A stretch of 64,000 bases of DNA from WHSW01 sp963846565. GTDB lineage: Bacteria; Actinomycetota; Thermoleophilia; Solirubrobacterales; 70-9. Below, piece by piece: positions 34,524 to 43,128 of the stretch. Location of the stretch: contig CAWJWL010000005.1 of the NCBI GenBank assembly GCA_963846565.1, forward strand, positions 868,001 to 932,000. Reading direction: 5' to 3'. Position 1 is the first letter of the stretch; each line of letters opens with the position of its first letter. A program made the position numbers and the translations under genes. The notes under the pieces are model-generated. The model saw nothing but the letters and a program-made list of their open reading frames with translations. It did not search any database and was not told the origin of the DNA.

Positions 34524-35687
34524 TCAGCTGGCTCGGTCGACCGATTCGAGGCCGAGCCAGCCGGCGAGGGAGCGCAGTTCGGCGTCGAGTGCGTGGCTAG
34601 CCGCCGCCGGAGCGTCCGGCTCGAGGTGGACGGCGCGGGCGCGCAGCACCCCCGCGGCACGGTCGGCCTTCAGGTCGACACGCGCGACCAGGCGATCGCC
34701 GTGAAGGAACGGCAGCACGTAGTAGCCGTACACGCGCTTCGGCTTCGGCACGTAGATCTCGAGGCGGAACTGGAAGCCGAAGATGCGCTCGACGCGACTT
34801 CGCTCCCAAAGCAGCGAGTCGAAGGGGCCGAGCAGTGCCCGCGCGTCGACGGCACGCGGGATCCGGGCGCCGGGCGCCAGGTATCCCTGGGTGCGTCCCC
34901 ACCCCTCGACCTCGACCGGGATCAGGTCGCCGTTCTCGACCAGCTCGGGCACGCGGAGCTTCGACTCGGCGGCGCTGAGGCGGAAGTAGTCGCGCAGGTC
35001 GCGCTCCGCGGCGACGCCGAGCGAGCGGGCGGCGATCCGCAACAGCTCGCGCTGCGCCTCGTCCTCCGGCGGCGTCGGCGTGGCGAGCACCTTGGCTGGG
35101 ATCACCCGCTCGGGCAGGTCATAGAGGCGCTCGAACCGGCGCCGGCGCGCGCAGCTCACCTGACCGCTCCAAAACAGCCATTCCATCGCCCGCTTCGAGT
35201 CCGACCAGTCCCACCACGGACCGGAGCGCCGGGGCCGCTTCTCCTCCAGCTCCGAGGCCGCGATCGGGCCGCGCTCCGCGACCTGCGCGAGAACGCTCGA
35301 GACCAGGTCGGGGCGCTCGCGCTGGATCCTGACCATGCCGCCCCATGCCTCCGAATCCGCTCGCGCCATCCGCCAGCGCAACAGAGGCTGCAGCTCGACC
35401 GGGATCAGGGACGCCTCATGGCCCCAATACTCGAACAACCGGCGCGGGGCACGGTGGGACGCCCCGTCGAGGAGCTCGGTCGCGTAGGGCCCGAGACGGC
35501 TGAACGCGGGCAAATAGTGGGCGCGCTCGAGCACGTTCACAGAGTCGATCTGGATCAGGCCGACCCGCTTGATCACGCGTCGCAGGTCCCATCCGGTCGG
35601 ATCGCCGGCACGGCGGGGGTCCGCGAACCCCTGCGCGGCGAGGGCAAGCCGCCGCGCTTCCTCTGCTGAGAGCCGTACCCGGGGCAA
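34524..35687 (-). CDS. YcaQ-like winged-helix DNA glycosylase (crosslink repair)
   Basis: 387 aa of the HTH_42/YcaQ family. The signature VGLIQIDSVNVLERAHYLPAFSRLG includes the catalytic QxD (Q-I-D). Other family blocks are LFEYWGHEASLIPVELQPLLRWRM, WWDWSDSKRAMEWLFWSGQV and PFDSLLWERSRVERIFGFQFRLEIYVPKPKRVYGYYVLPFLHGDRLVARVDLKADR. Known members unhook interstrand crosslinks, and relatives protect antibiotic producers. The end of the gene is 314 bp from the sigma factor start. Confidence 0.9.
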   Translation of the reverse strand: MPRVRLSAEEARRLALAAQGFADPRRAGDPTGWDLRRVIKRVGLIQIDSVNVLERAHYLPAFSRLGPYATELLDGASHRAPRRLFEYWGHEASLIPVELQPLLRWRMARADSEAWGGMVRIQRERPDLVSSVLAQVAERGPIAASELEEKRPRRSGPWWDWSDSKRAMEWLFWSGQVSCARRRRFERLYDLPERVIPAKVLATPTPPEDEAQRELLRIAARSLGVAAERDLRDYFRLSAAESKLRVPELVENGDLIPVEVEGWGRTQGYLAPGARIPRAVDARALLGPFDSLLWERSRVERIFGFQFRLEIYVPKPKRVYGYYVLPFLHGDRLVARVDLKADRAAGVLRARAVHLEPDAPAAASHALDAELRSLAGWLGLESVDRAS

Positions 35688-35701
35688 CGTCGCCGTTGGA
35701 T

Positions 35702-36079
35702 CTAGGGCTCGTCGCCGCCGGGCTCGGACTCGGTTTCGGTGACCGTCGTCGTCTCTGTCGGGGCTGTGGTCGTGGTCGTCTCGGTGACGGTACGGGTGGT
35801 CTCGGTGGTCGTCCGCGTTGTCGTCGTCTCCGGCGGCAGCGTCGTCGTGGTCACCGTGGTCGTCGTCGGGGTCGTCGTCTCGGTCTCCGTAGCGGTGACC
35901 ACTACCTCCTCCTTGGGCGGGTCGGCGACGATCAGCGCGAGCGCGACGCCGAGCCCGACAGCCAGTGCCGTGAGCGCGATCAAACCGGCCTTGACGCGGT
36001 TGTCCAGCGGCTGGCGTTCGGGGTCGCCGGGCTCCGGCAAAGTGCCACCCGGGTCGTTCTCGTCGAACCTGCCTTCCAC
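35702..36079 (-). CDS. single-pass membrane protein with Thr/Glu-rich external tail
   Basis: 125 aa from a GTG. An acidic 30-residue cytoplasmic part, one transmembrane helix (about residues 28-51) and then a 65-residue tail made almost only of Thr with Val, Glu and Pro (TTTPTTTTVTTTTLPPETTTT). By the positive-inside rule the Thr-rich tail is outside, and it would be a good O-glycosylation stalk. There is no enzymatic domain. The tail is encoded by imperfect ACG/ACC repeats that may vary in length between strains. The gene is divergent from an S33-type hydrolase. Confidence 0.6.
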   Translation of the reverse strand: MEGRFDENDPGGTLPEPGDPERQPLDNRVKAGLIALTALAVGLGVALALIVADPPKEEVVVTATETETTTPTTTTVTTTTLPPETTTTRTTTETTRTVTETTTTTAPTETTTVTETESEPGGDEP

Positions 36080-36120
36080 GGCGACGATGCTACGCGGCGG
36101 GCATATGCTGCGCTGGCGGT

Positions 36121-37515
36121 ATGTCCTCGATCCGCAAGCCCGTCGCTCTCGTTTCCGTCGCCGCCGCGCTGCTCGTCGGCGCTCCCGGACTCGCGCTCGC
36201 GGGAACCGACGCTCCGCACCTCGGCCGCTGCGGGGAGAAGGTCCGCGGACTCGGCTTTCGGTGCGGCCATCTCGATGTGCCGCTCGAGCGCGCCGCTCCC
36301 GCACGTGGCGAGATCTCGATCGCCTTCGCGCTCCGGGCGCCGGAGCACCGGCCGCTGGCCCGCGCGCGCGGGACGATCCTCGCGGTCGAGGGTGGCCCCG
36401 GCTACGGCTCGATCGGCAGCGCCCGGGCCTACATCGGCCTCTTCGGCCACCTGCTCCGGAGTCGCTCGCTGCTGCTCGTCGACATGCGCGGCACCGGCCA
36501 TTCGGAGGCGATCGACTGCCCCGCGCTGCAAGAGGAGCGCGGACCCCTCGGCGACGCGACCGCGGCGTGCGCGCGGCAGCTCGGCGACGACTACGGCTCC
36601 TATCGAACCGCCGCGGCCGCCGATGACCTCGACTCGGTCCGTAGGGCGCTCGGTCTCCACCGGGTCCTCCTCTACGGCGATTCCTACGGCACCTTCCTCG
36701 CGCAGTCCTACGCCTTCCGCCACGGCGACACGCTCGACGCCCTCGTCCTCGACAGCGCCTATCCGGTGCTGGGCGAGCAGAGCGGCTGGTATCCGAGCCT
36801 GATCCCGACGGGCGTCCGCTCGATGAAGCTCGCCTGCCGGCGCGACGCGGAGTGCGGCGGGGGAGCGGGCAAGCGCTTGAACCGGTTCGTGGCCCTGCAA
36901 CGGGAGCGTGGCGAGAGCGTCAAGCCGCTCCTCGATGCGATTGGCGACAGCGGCTACTCGCCGCCCGAGAGCTACATGAAGATCAACGACGCGATCGAGG
37001 AGTTCCTGCGTGGCGACCCGGCGCGCTACGAGCGCCTCACGCGTCCCTACACCGGGGGCTACGGCCAGGCCAACTACTACTCGCGCGGTGACGAGATCGC
37101 GGTCAGCTGCAACGACTACCCGATGATCTGGAACAAGGCCTCACCGCAGGCGAAGCGCCGGCGCGAGTTGCGGGCCGCGATCAACGCCTATCCACCCGAC
37201 CGCTTCCGTCCGTTCACCCCGCGCGAGATCGCGCTCGAGCGCGACTGGAGCTACACGGAGTGTCTGCGCTGGCCGCGACCCTCGGCGCTCTATCAGCCGC
37301 CTGCGCCGCTGGGGGCGTCGGGCCCGGACGTGGGCACGCTCGTGATCGCCGGCGAGATGGACGACGTGACCACTCCGCGCGAGGGCCAGATGGCCGCGAA
37401 TCTCTTCCCGAACTCGCAGTTCGAGATCGTCCGCAACGCCGGCCACGTCCCCTCGCTCTACGGCGACCGCTATCCGGCGGCGAAGCGGGTGCGCGAGTTC
37501 CTCTCCGGACGCTGA
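36121..37515 (+). CDS. secreted alpha/beta hydrolase, S33 tripeptidyl-aminopeptidase-like
   Basis: 464 aa with a Sec signal peptide (about residues 1-28, ending LALAG). The oxyanion region is VEGGPGYGS, the nucleophile Ser is in LYGDSYGTFLAQ (S188), and the acid and His are in GEMDDVTTP (about D414) and NAGHVPSLYG (H442). The C-terminal helical domain of TAP-like hydrolases is present. Probable role: extracellular peptidase or esterase. Four to six Cys residues suggest disulfides. It ends at a strong hairpin. Confidence 0.88.
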   Translation: MSSIRKPVALVSVAAALLVGAPGLALAGTDAPHLGRCGEKVRGLGFRCGHLDVPLERAAPARGEISIAFALRAPEHRPLARARGTILAVEGGPGYGSIGSARAYIGLFGHLLRSRSLLLVDMRGTGHSEAIDCPALQEERGPLGDATAACARQLGDDYGSYRTAAAADDLDSVRRALGLHRVLLYGDSYGTFLAQSYAFRHGDTLDALVLDSAYPVLGEQSGWYPSLIPTGVRSMKLACRRDAECGGGAGKRLNRFVALQRERGESVKPLLDAIGDSGYSPPESYMKINDAIEEFLRGDPARYERLTRPYTGGYGQANYYSRGDEIAVSCNDYPMIWNKASPQAKRRRELRAAINAYPPDRFRPFTPREIALERDWSYTECLRWPRPSALYQPPAPLGASGPDVGTLVIAGEMDDVTTPREGQMAANLFPNSQFEIVRNAGHVPSLYGDRYPAAKRVREFLSGR

Positions 37516-37548
37516 GCGGGAGGCCGTCGTCCCTGACGGCCTCCGCTC
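37514..37548. terminator. bidirectional terminator between convergent genes
   Basis: GAGCGGGAGGCCGTC and GACGGCCTCCGCTC pair over 14 bp with one bulged G around a 6-nt loop. It starts within the hydrolase stop codon and precedes the end of the convergent gene. Confidence 0.75.
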
Positions 37549-37555
37549 CGGTGGC

Positions 37556-38095
37556 TCAGCGGACGAACTGCACGTAGACGTCCTCGTCCTCGAGCGCCTG
37601 GTTCGAGGCGAGCTTGGTCACCACGAGGGCGTCGTTGTAGGGCGCCGCGCATCCTGCCGGCGGGCTGATCAGCAGCTCGACCGTCGAGCCCGGAGCGCCG
37701 GGAGCGCCGGCGACCACGGTCGCCGTCCCTGCGATCGGCACCTCGGCGAGGTCGAGGCAGATCTGCCCCACGCCGCCGTTGGTCGCGCCGGTGATCCCGA
37801 CGGACCCCGTAGCGGGAGCCACGGTCGCGCCGGCCTTGTTGACGCGGCCGTAGGCCTGCGTCGGGACCACGGGGATCACGCCTTCGGCGAGGTCGCCGGC
37901 CTTGACCGATCCGTTCCGGATCTTTCCGCCCTTGACCGAGTCGGGGGCGATCTTCGCGCCCGTAACGGCCTTCTTGGCGATGTCGTTGGTCTGGATTTTC
38001 GTCGCCGCGACCGCCGCTCCGCTCAATGCGAAGACGAGCGCGATCGTGCCGATGAGTACGCCCGGTGTCGGGCGCAAGTTCCTGATCCTCGTCAT
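37556..38095 (-). CDS. secreted protein with KI..DI-type short repeats
   Basis: 179 aa; GGAGGTGGG 5 nt before the ATG sets the start. A signal peptide (VLIGTIALVFALSGAAVAA) is followed by repeats of the form KIQTNDIAKKAV, TGAKIAPDSV, KGGKIRNGSV, KAGDLAEG. This tandem 10-residue pattern is common in exported proteins of Solirubrobacterales and is often placed before a sugar- or wall-binding beta domain. The C-terminal 90 residues are beta-rich with two Cys. The function is unknown; it is probably cell-surface. Confidence 0.7.
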   Translation of the reverse strand: MTRIRNLRPTPGVLIGTIALVFALSGAAVAATKIQTNDIAKKAVTGAKIAPDSVKGGKIRNGSVKAGDLAEGVIPVVPTQAYGRVNKAGATVAPATGSVGITGATNGGVGQICLDLAEVPIAGTATVVAGAPGAPGSTVELLISPPAGCAAPYNDALVVTKLASNQALEDEDVYVQFVR

Positions 38096-38267
38096 TCGTT
38101 CCCACCTCCAGATGGGTCGTTTGCCTTGGCTCAGGTCTCCTGCCTGAGGCTTGCGTACTGCCTCTTTCAACACGTGGGCGGCCGAATCGCTGCGAAAGTG
38201 GCGATCGAAACGGGCGGTCGTGTTGAGCCACTTCAAGGATTCGTCAGTCCCTGTCGATGGGAGCCGC

Positions 38268-38846
38268 ATGACGATCTCTCGCCGTGTCCATGCTCTGTTC
38301 GCGTCCCTCTGCCTCGCCGGTCTGATCGCGGTGGCGTCGGTTCCCGCCGCGGCCCAGGCGGCGCCGATCGGAAGCGACGGGGTGATCAACGCCTGTTACA
38401 CGACGAAGGGCAAGACCAAGGGCGCGGTGCGGGTCGTCAAGGCGGGCAAGCCGTGCAAGCGCAAGGAGAAGGCGGTCGTCTGGGGCCTCGCCGGCTCCTC
38501 CGGCGAGGCAGGCGCACCCGGCGCCGGCCTCAGCTCCGCGCAGATCCTCTCGCTGCTGGAGTTGCTTCACAAGCAGGCGTCGCAGATCGACCTGCTCACC
38601 GGGCGCGTCGTCAGCCTCGAGGGCGTTCTCGCCGGGATCTCCAACGGCGACCTGACCGCGTTGCTCGACTCGCTGCCGGTGCTCGACCTGGTCTGCGGTC
38701 AGCTCTCGAGTGTCACCGGGCAGGCGAATGCGCTCCGCACGGTGATCAGCGGCCTCGGCCTCAACGGGATCCTCACCGGCCTCGGCGGCCTCTTGCAGAT
38801 CCCGGCGCTGCCCGGAGCGCTCAATCCGTTCAGCTGTCCGACGTAG
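38268..38846 (+). CDS. secreted protein with NACY..KG motif
   Basis: 192 aa; GGGAG 4 nt before the ATG. The signal peptide ends at about residue 31 (VPAAAQAA). The start of the mature protein, GVINACYTTKGKTKGAVRVVKAGKPCKRKEKAVVWG, is a two-Cys segment seen at the front of many exported proteins of this bacterial group. A short Gly-rich collagen-like turn follows. The rest is a long helical region (LLELLHKQASQIDLLTGRVV) and a hydrophobic Gly/Leu-rich end. Function unknown. It is divergent from another exported protein. Confidence 0.65.
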   Translation: MTISRRVHALFASLCLAGLIAVASVPAAAQAAPIGSDGVINACYTTKGKTKGAVRVVKAGKPCKRKEKAVVWGLAGSSGEAGAPGAGLSSAQILSLLELLHKQASQIDLLTGRVVSLEGVLAGISNGDLTALLDSLPVLDLVCGQLSSVTGQANALRTVISGLGLNGILTGLGGLLQIPALPGALNPFSCPT

Positions 38847-38865
38847 GGTCCCGCCGCGTCGGGTC

Positions 38866-38893
38866 CGGCTGCGGGGATCTACCCGCAGCCGGT
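38866..38893. terminator. hairpin at the end of nrdJ
   Basis: CCGGCTGCGGG and CCCGCAGCCGG pair over 11 bp around a 6-nt loop that contains the nrdJ stop codon. It serves both the plus-strand exported protein and nrdJ. Confidence 0.65.
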
Positions 38894-41698
38894 GTTGTTG
38901 CCGCAGCTCGAGCACGTGTAGCACGAGCCCGTCCGCTGCATCATCCCGCCGCACTGCTCGCAGGCCGGGCCGAGGTCGCCGCCGGGGCTGACCTTCGCCG
39001 GGACCACGGGCGGTGTGTCGGTCATCGCCGAGGCGGCGGCCACCGTCTTGCCGGGCTGATGCACGGTCTCCGCCTCGCCGTTGGCGTGCCCGTTGCCGCC
39101 ATTGCCACCGGTGGCCGGCGGGGTCGCGGTGTCGTCGGTGAAGATCGCGAGCTGCGCCTCCTTGCGGGCCCGGACCTCGGAGGTCAGGATCCCGAGGTCC
39201 TCGAGCTCGTCGAGGTCCTCGATGAAGCGGCTCGCGAGCCAGCGCATGATGTAGTCCGGCATCGACTTCGCGAACGGGATCTCCGGGTTGCCGGTGATCC
39301 CCTCGGGGTCGAAGCGCATGTAGGAGAACTTCTTCACGAAGACCTCGAGCGGCACGCCGTACTGGAGCCCGATCGAGATCGCCGTCGCGAAGGCGTTCAT
39401 CATCCCGCGCAGGGTCGAGCCTTCCTTGCCGATGTCGGTGAGGAAGATCTCCCCGACCGAGCCGTCCTCGTACTTGCCGGCGGTGATGTAGCCCTCATGG
39501 CCGGCGATCGAGAACTTGTGCGTGAGCGACTCCCGCTCGCGCGGCATCTTGCGCCGCTCCGGCGCCGCCGGCTCGACCACCTCGGCCTCGGCCTCCGCCT
39601 CGTCCTGGGCATCGGTCCGCAGGGCCTGCGCCGTCTTCGAGCCGTCGCGGTAGATCGCCAGCGCCTTGAGGCCGTGCTTCCAGCCCTCGGTGTAGGCATC
39701 GGCGATGTCGCCGACCGTCGCCGTCTGCGGCAGGTTGACGGTCTTCGAGATCGCGCCGGAGAGGAACGGCTGCGCCGCGGCCATCATCTTGATGTGGCCC
39801 ATGTGCGAGATCGCTCGTTCGCCGACGGCGACGTCGAACACCGGTAGGTGCTCGTCCTTGAGGGCGGGGGCGCCGAGGATCGTGCCCTTGTCGTTGATGT
39901 ACGCCTCGATCTGGTCGACCTCGCTCGCCGAGTAGCCGAGTGTCTCGAGCGCCATCGGGACGGTGCGGTTGACGATCGTCATCTGCCCGCCGCCGACCAG
40001 TTCCTTGAACTTGACCAGCGAGAAGTCGGGCTCGATCCCGGTCGTGTCGCAATCCATCAGGAAGCTGATCGTCCCCGTCGGAGCCAGCACCGTCGCCTGG
40101 GCGTTGCGGTAGCCGTGGTCATCGCCGAGCGAGACCGCCTCGTCCCAGCTCCGGCGCGCCGCCGCGACGAGCTCGCCCTTGACGCCTTCGGCATCGAGCT
40201 CGTACGAGGCGTCGCGGTGCATCCGCATGACGCCGTTGTGTGCCTCGCGGTTCTTCGGATACTCGTCGTAGGGGCCGACTGCGGCGGCGATCTCGGCTGA
40301 CTTCCGGTAGCCGCGGCCGGTCATCAGCGCGGTGATCGCGCCGGCGATGTTGCGTCCCTCGTCGGAGTCGTAGGGGACGCCGTCGCTCATCAGCAGCGCG
40401 CCGAGGTTGGCGTAGCCGAGGCCGAGCTGGCGGAAGGCGCGCGCGTTGTTGCCGATCTCCTCGGTCGGGTAGCTCGAGGGGCCGACCACGATCTCCTGGG
40501 CCAGGAAGACGATGTCGACCGCGTGCTCGAACTCCTCGGTGTCGAACGAGCCGTCGTTGCGCCGGAACTTCATCAGGTTGAGTGAGGCGAGGTTGCAGGC
40601 CGAGTTGTCGACGTGCATGTACTCGGAGCACGGGTTCGAGGCGTTGATCCGCCCCGACTCCGGCGACGTGTGCCAGCGGTTGATCGTCGTGTCGTACTGG
40701 ACGCCCGGATCGGCGCAGCGCCAGGCGGCCTCGGCGATCTGGCCCATGAGGTCGCGGGCCGGAAGCGTCTTCGTCACCTGACCTCCGTTGCGGGCGATCA
40801 GGTCCCAGTCGGCGTCCTCGGCGACCGCCTGCATGAACTCGTCGGTGACCCTGACCGAGTTGTTGGCGTTCTGGTACTGGATGGACGTGAAGCCCTCGCC
40901 GTCGATCGACATGTCGAAGCCGGCGTCCCGGAGTGCGGCCGCCTTCTTCTCCTCGTCGGCCTTGCACCAGATGAAGTGCTCGATGTCGGGATGGTCGACG
41001 TTGAGGACGACCATCTTCGCCGCGCGCCGGGTCTTGCCGCCGGACTTGATCGTGCCGGCCCAGGCGTCGGCACCGCGCATGAAGCTGACCGGGCCGGAAG
41101 CGAGGCCGCCCTTGGAGAGGTACTCGACCGAGCCGCGGATGTCGGAGAGGTTGATCCCGGAGCCGGAGCCGCCGCGGAAGATCGTGCCTTCCTTCGTGTT
41201 CCAGGCGAGGATCGACTCCATCGTGTCCTCGACCGAGAGGATGAAGCAGGCCGAGCACTGCGGGCGCTCCTCGAAACCGACGTTGAACCACACGGGGCTG
41301 TTGAAGGCCGCCTTCTGATGCAGGAGGATGTGGGTGAGCTCGGCTTCGAACGCGTCCGCGTCCTCGTCCGTGGCGAAGTAGTCGCCCGCGCGGCCCCAGC
41401 CGGCGATCGTCCCGGCGACGCGGGAGATCATCTGCTTCACCGAGCTCTCGCGCTCCTCGCTGCCGAGCTTGCCGCGGAAGTACTTCTGGGCGACGATGTT
41501 GGTCGCGTTCTGCGACCAGGTCTTGGGGAACTCGACCCCTCGCTGCTCGAAGGCCGGGTTTGCCGGATCGCCGATCACCGCATCGCGGAGCTCCCACTCG
41601 ACCTCATCGAAGGGGTGTACCCCCGTGGTCGTCCAGCGGCGCTCGACGAGCAGCCCGTCGGTGTCCAGATTCGGCCCGTTTGCAGCGATTTCCGGCAT
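38879..41698 (-). CDS. nrdJ: adenosylcobalamin-dependent (class II) ribonucleotide reductase
   Basis: 939 aa. It makes deoxynucleotides with a B12-generated thiyl radical. The active-site loop NPCSEYMHVDNSACNLASLNLM and QATVLAPTGTISFLMDCDTTGIEPDFSLVKFK, GWKHGLKALAIYRDGSK are family hallmarks. The C-terminus ends in a Cys-rich tail (CEQCGGMMQRTGSCYTCSSCGNNTGCG), with the redox cysteines and a zinc ribbon. A low-complexity Gly/Asn/Ala linker lies before it. It is co-transcribed after nrdR. Confidence 0.96.
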   Translation of the reverse strand: MPEIAANGPNLDTDGLLVERRWTTTGVHPFDEVEWELRDAVIGDPANPAFEQRGVEFPKTWSQNATNIVAQKYFRGKLGSEERESSVKQMISRVAGTIAGWGRAGDYFATDEDADAFEAELTHILLHQKAAFNSPVWFNVGFEERPQCSACFILSVEDTMESILAWNTKEGTIFRGGSGSGINLSDIRGSVEYLSKGGLASGPVSFMRGADAWAGTIKSGGKTRRAAKMVVLNVDHPDIEHFIWCKADEEKKAAALRDAGFDMSIDGEGFTSIQYQNANNSVRVTDEFMQAVAEDADWDLIARNGGQVTKTLPARDLMGQIAEAAWRCADPGVQYDTTINRWHTSPESGRINASNPCSEYMHVDNSACNLASLNLMKFRRNDGSFDTEEFEHAVDIVFLAQEIVVGPSSYPTEEIGNNARAFRQLGLGYANLGALLMSDGVPYDSDEGRNIAGAITALMTGRGYRKSAEIAAAVGPYDEYPKNREAHNGVMRMHRDASYELDAEGVKGELVAAARRSWDEAVSLGDDHGYRNAQATVLAPTGTISFLMDCDTTGIEPDFSLVKFKELVGGGQMTIVNRTVPMALETLGYSASEVDQIEAYINDKGTILGAPALKDEHLPVFDVAVGERAISHMGHIKMMAAAQPFLSGAISKTVNLPQTATVGDIADAYTEGWKHGLKALAIYRDGSKTAQALRTDAQDEAEAEAEVVEPAAPERRKMPRERESLTHKFSIAGHEGYITAGKYEDGSVGEIFLTDIGKEGSTLRGMMNAFATAISIGLQYGVPLEVFVKKFSYMRFDPEGITGNPEIPFAKSMPDYIMRWLASRFIEDLDELEDLGILTSEVRARKEAQLAIFTDDTATPPATGGNGGNGHANGEAETVHQPGKTVAAASAMTDTPPVVPAKVSPGGDLGPACEQCGGMMQRTGSCYTCSSCGNNTGCG

Positions 41699-41701
41699 CC
41701 T

Positions 41702-42202
41702 CTATCTCCTCTTCTCCTGGCTACGCAAGCTTCTAGGTGGTAACGATGCACTCTGCCCGCCGCCGCGGACGGAACCGGCCGAGGACGTCTCCGCAAAATC
41801 CGGGTTCGGCGCGGGAAGGGTGCCGAGGAACTGCAGGTAGGCGCCGTAGTCGAGCTCCCGGAGCCCGTCGACGCAAAGCTCGCCGATGCGATCGGCGGCG
41901 AGCTCGCCGCGGGCTGCTGCCACCTCCCCTTCGATCCGTTCGACGAGATCCTCGATCTCGGCGGCCCCGACCTGGCGCTTGTGGGTCGAGCGCAGCAGTG
42001 CGGCGCGGAGCTTCGTCCGGTCGAACGGCTGCCGGCCGCCATCGCGCTTGATCACGCCGAGCGGATCGGGGAGCGTGCGCTCGAACGTCGTGAAGCGCCC
42101 GCCGCACGAAGGACACTCGCGACGACGGCGGACCGCGGCGCCGTCCTCGGCGCGGCGGCTCTCCAGCACTCTCGTCTCGCCTCCGCAATCCGAACAGTTC
42201 AC
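41702..42202 (-). CDS. nrdR: transcriptional repressor NrdR
   Basis: 166 aa. It has an N-terminal zinc ribbon (CSDC and CPSC) followed by FTTFERTLPDPLGVIKRDGGRQPFDRTKLRAALLRSTHKRQV, the ATP-cone that senses dATP/ATP, and it represses ribonucleotide reductase genes. The GTG at 42202 gives the family's usual N-terminus, and a -10-like TATCGT lies 7 nt upstream. A TTG 21 nt further upstream is also open. The C-terminus is slightly longer than usual. It is followed at 3 nt by nrdJ. Confidence 0.93.
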   Translation of the reverse strand: MNCSDCGGETRVLESRRAEDGAAVRRRRECPSCGGRFTTFERTLPDPLGVIKRDGGRQPFDRTKLRAALLRSTHKRQVGAAEIEDLVERIEGEVAAARGELAADRIGELCVDGLRELDYGAYLQFLGTLPAPNPDFAETSSAGSVRGGGQSASLPPRSLRSQEKRR

Positions 42203-42244
42203 TCCACTAACGATAGCGTGCAACTAAAAGCTAGCGATCCTGAG

Positions 42245-42260
42245 ACACTATATATAGCGT
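42245..42260. promoter_or_regulatory. NrdR box
   Basis: ACACTATATATAGCGT is a near-perfect palindrome that matches the known NrdR box. It lies about 43 bp upstream of the nrdR start in the divergent gap before the hemolysin-III gene. It implies feedback control of nrdR-nrdJ by NrdR. A second box at the usual spacing is not clear. Confidence 0.75.
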
Positions 42261-42296
42261 CTAATCAGGAGATTCCTCGCGAGCGCTACGCTTTCT

Positions 42297-43124
42297 GTGA
42301 GGTTCCAGGGGTTGTCACCGCGTGAGCGCATAACCGAAGCACGGGAGTCCGCCGCGGAGCGGATGGCGGACGCGCGCGAAAGCGCCTCCGAGAGGGTCGC
42401 GGACGCGCGCTCGGCGATGGCCGACGCTCGCGAATCCGCCGTCGACTCGTTCGCCGATGCGAAGGCCGCCGCTGCCGAGCAGATCGCGAAGGTCAAGCCG
42501 CGGTTGCGCGGCGTCTCACACGAGTATGCGTTCTTCGTCTCGCTCGTCCTCGGCGCCGCTCTGATCATCGCCGCCGAGGGCTTCGAGGCCCGACTCGCGG
42601 TGGCGATCTACGCCGTCAGCCTCTCGGCGCTCTTCGGCGTCAGCGCGCTCTATCACGTGCATCACTGGGAGCGCCCGAGCGCGCGCAGGTGGATGCGCCG
42701 CCTCGACCACACGATGATCTTCTTCCTCATCGCCGGCACGATCACGCCGTTCGCGCTCCTGGTGATGGAGCCGCCGTTCTCAACCGCCGTGCTGATCGCC
42801 GTGTGGGCGGGCGCGCTTGCCGGCACGATCGTGGAGCTCGTCTGGACCGAGCACCCGAAGTGGGTCGCCGCGATCGTCTACATCGCGGTCGGCTCGATCG
42901 GCGCGATCGGCTTTCCGGCGATCGTCGCCGAGGCCGGGATCGTCGCCGGGATCCTGATCGCGGGCGGCGGCGCGCTCTACGCGACCGGTGCGATCGTCTA
43001 CGCCGCCCAGCGCCCGAACCCGTCGCCCACCGTCTTCGGGTACCACGAGATCTTCCATGTGCTCGTGATCGCCGCCGCAGCCGCCCACTTCGCGGCGGTC
43101 GCGCTCTTCGCCGTCCCGGCCTAG
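42297..43124 (+). CDS. hemolysin III / PAQR family protein with an N-terminal amphipathic repeat domain
   Basis: 275 aa from a GTG. The C-terminal 205 residues are a seven-helix HlyIII/PAQR membrane domain: SALYHVHHWERPSARRWMRRLDHTMIFFLIAGTITPF and YHEIFHVLVIAAAAAHF hold the conserved Ser, Asp and three His that bind zinc. The first 70 residues are an extra segment of 11-residue units (ARESAAERMAD, ARESASERVAD, ARSAMAD, ARESAVDSFAD, AKAAAAEQIAK), a charged amphipathic helix like apolipoprotein or LEA repeats. Most HlyIII proteins lack this. Confidence 0.85.
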   Translation: MRFQGLSPRERITEARESAAERMADARESASERVADARSAMADARESAVDSFADAKAAAAEQIAKVKPRLRGVSHEYAFFVSLVLGAALIIAAEGFEARLAVAIYAVSLSALFGVSALYHVHHWERPSARRWMRRLDHTMIFFLIAGTITPFALLVMEPPFSTAVLIAVWAGALAGTIVELVWTEHPKWVAAIVYIAVGSIGAIGFPAIVAEAGIVAGILIAGGGALYATGAIVYAAQRPNPSPTVFGYHEIFHVLVIAAAAAHFAAVALFAVPA

Positions 43125-43128
43125 ACGC

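Noticed and set aside
35740..35900. CRISPR-like or satellite repeat
   Set aside because: The repetition is a threonine-codon bias inside an open membrane-protein gene with no constant repeat/spacer unit.
38847..42300. Cobalamin riboswitch for the B12-dependent reductase
   Set aside because: The leader before nrdR-nrdJ is under 100 bp and shows an NrdR box but no B12-box-like sequence or multi-stem fold.
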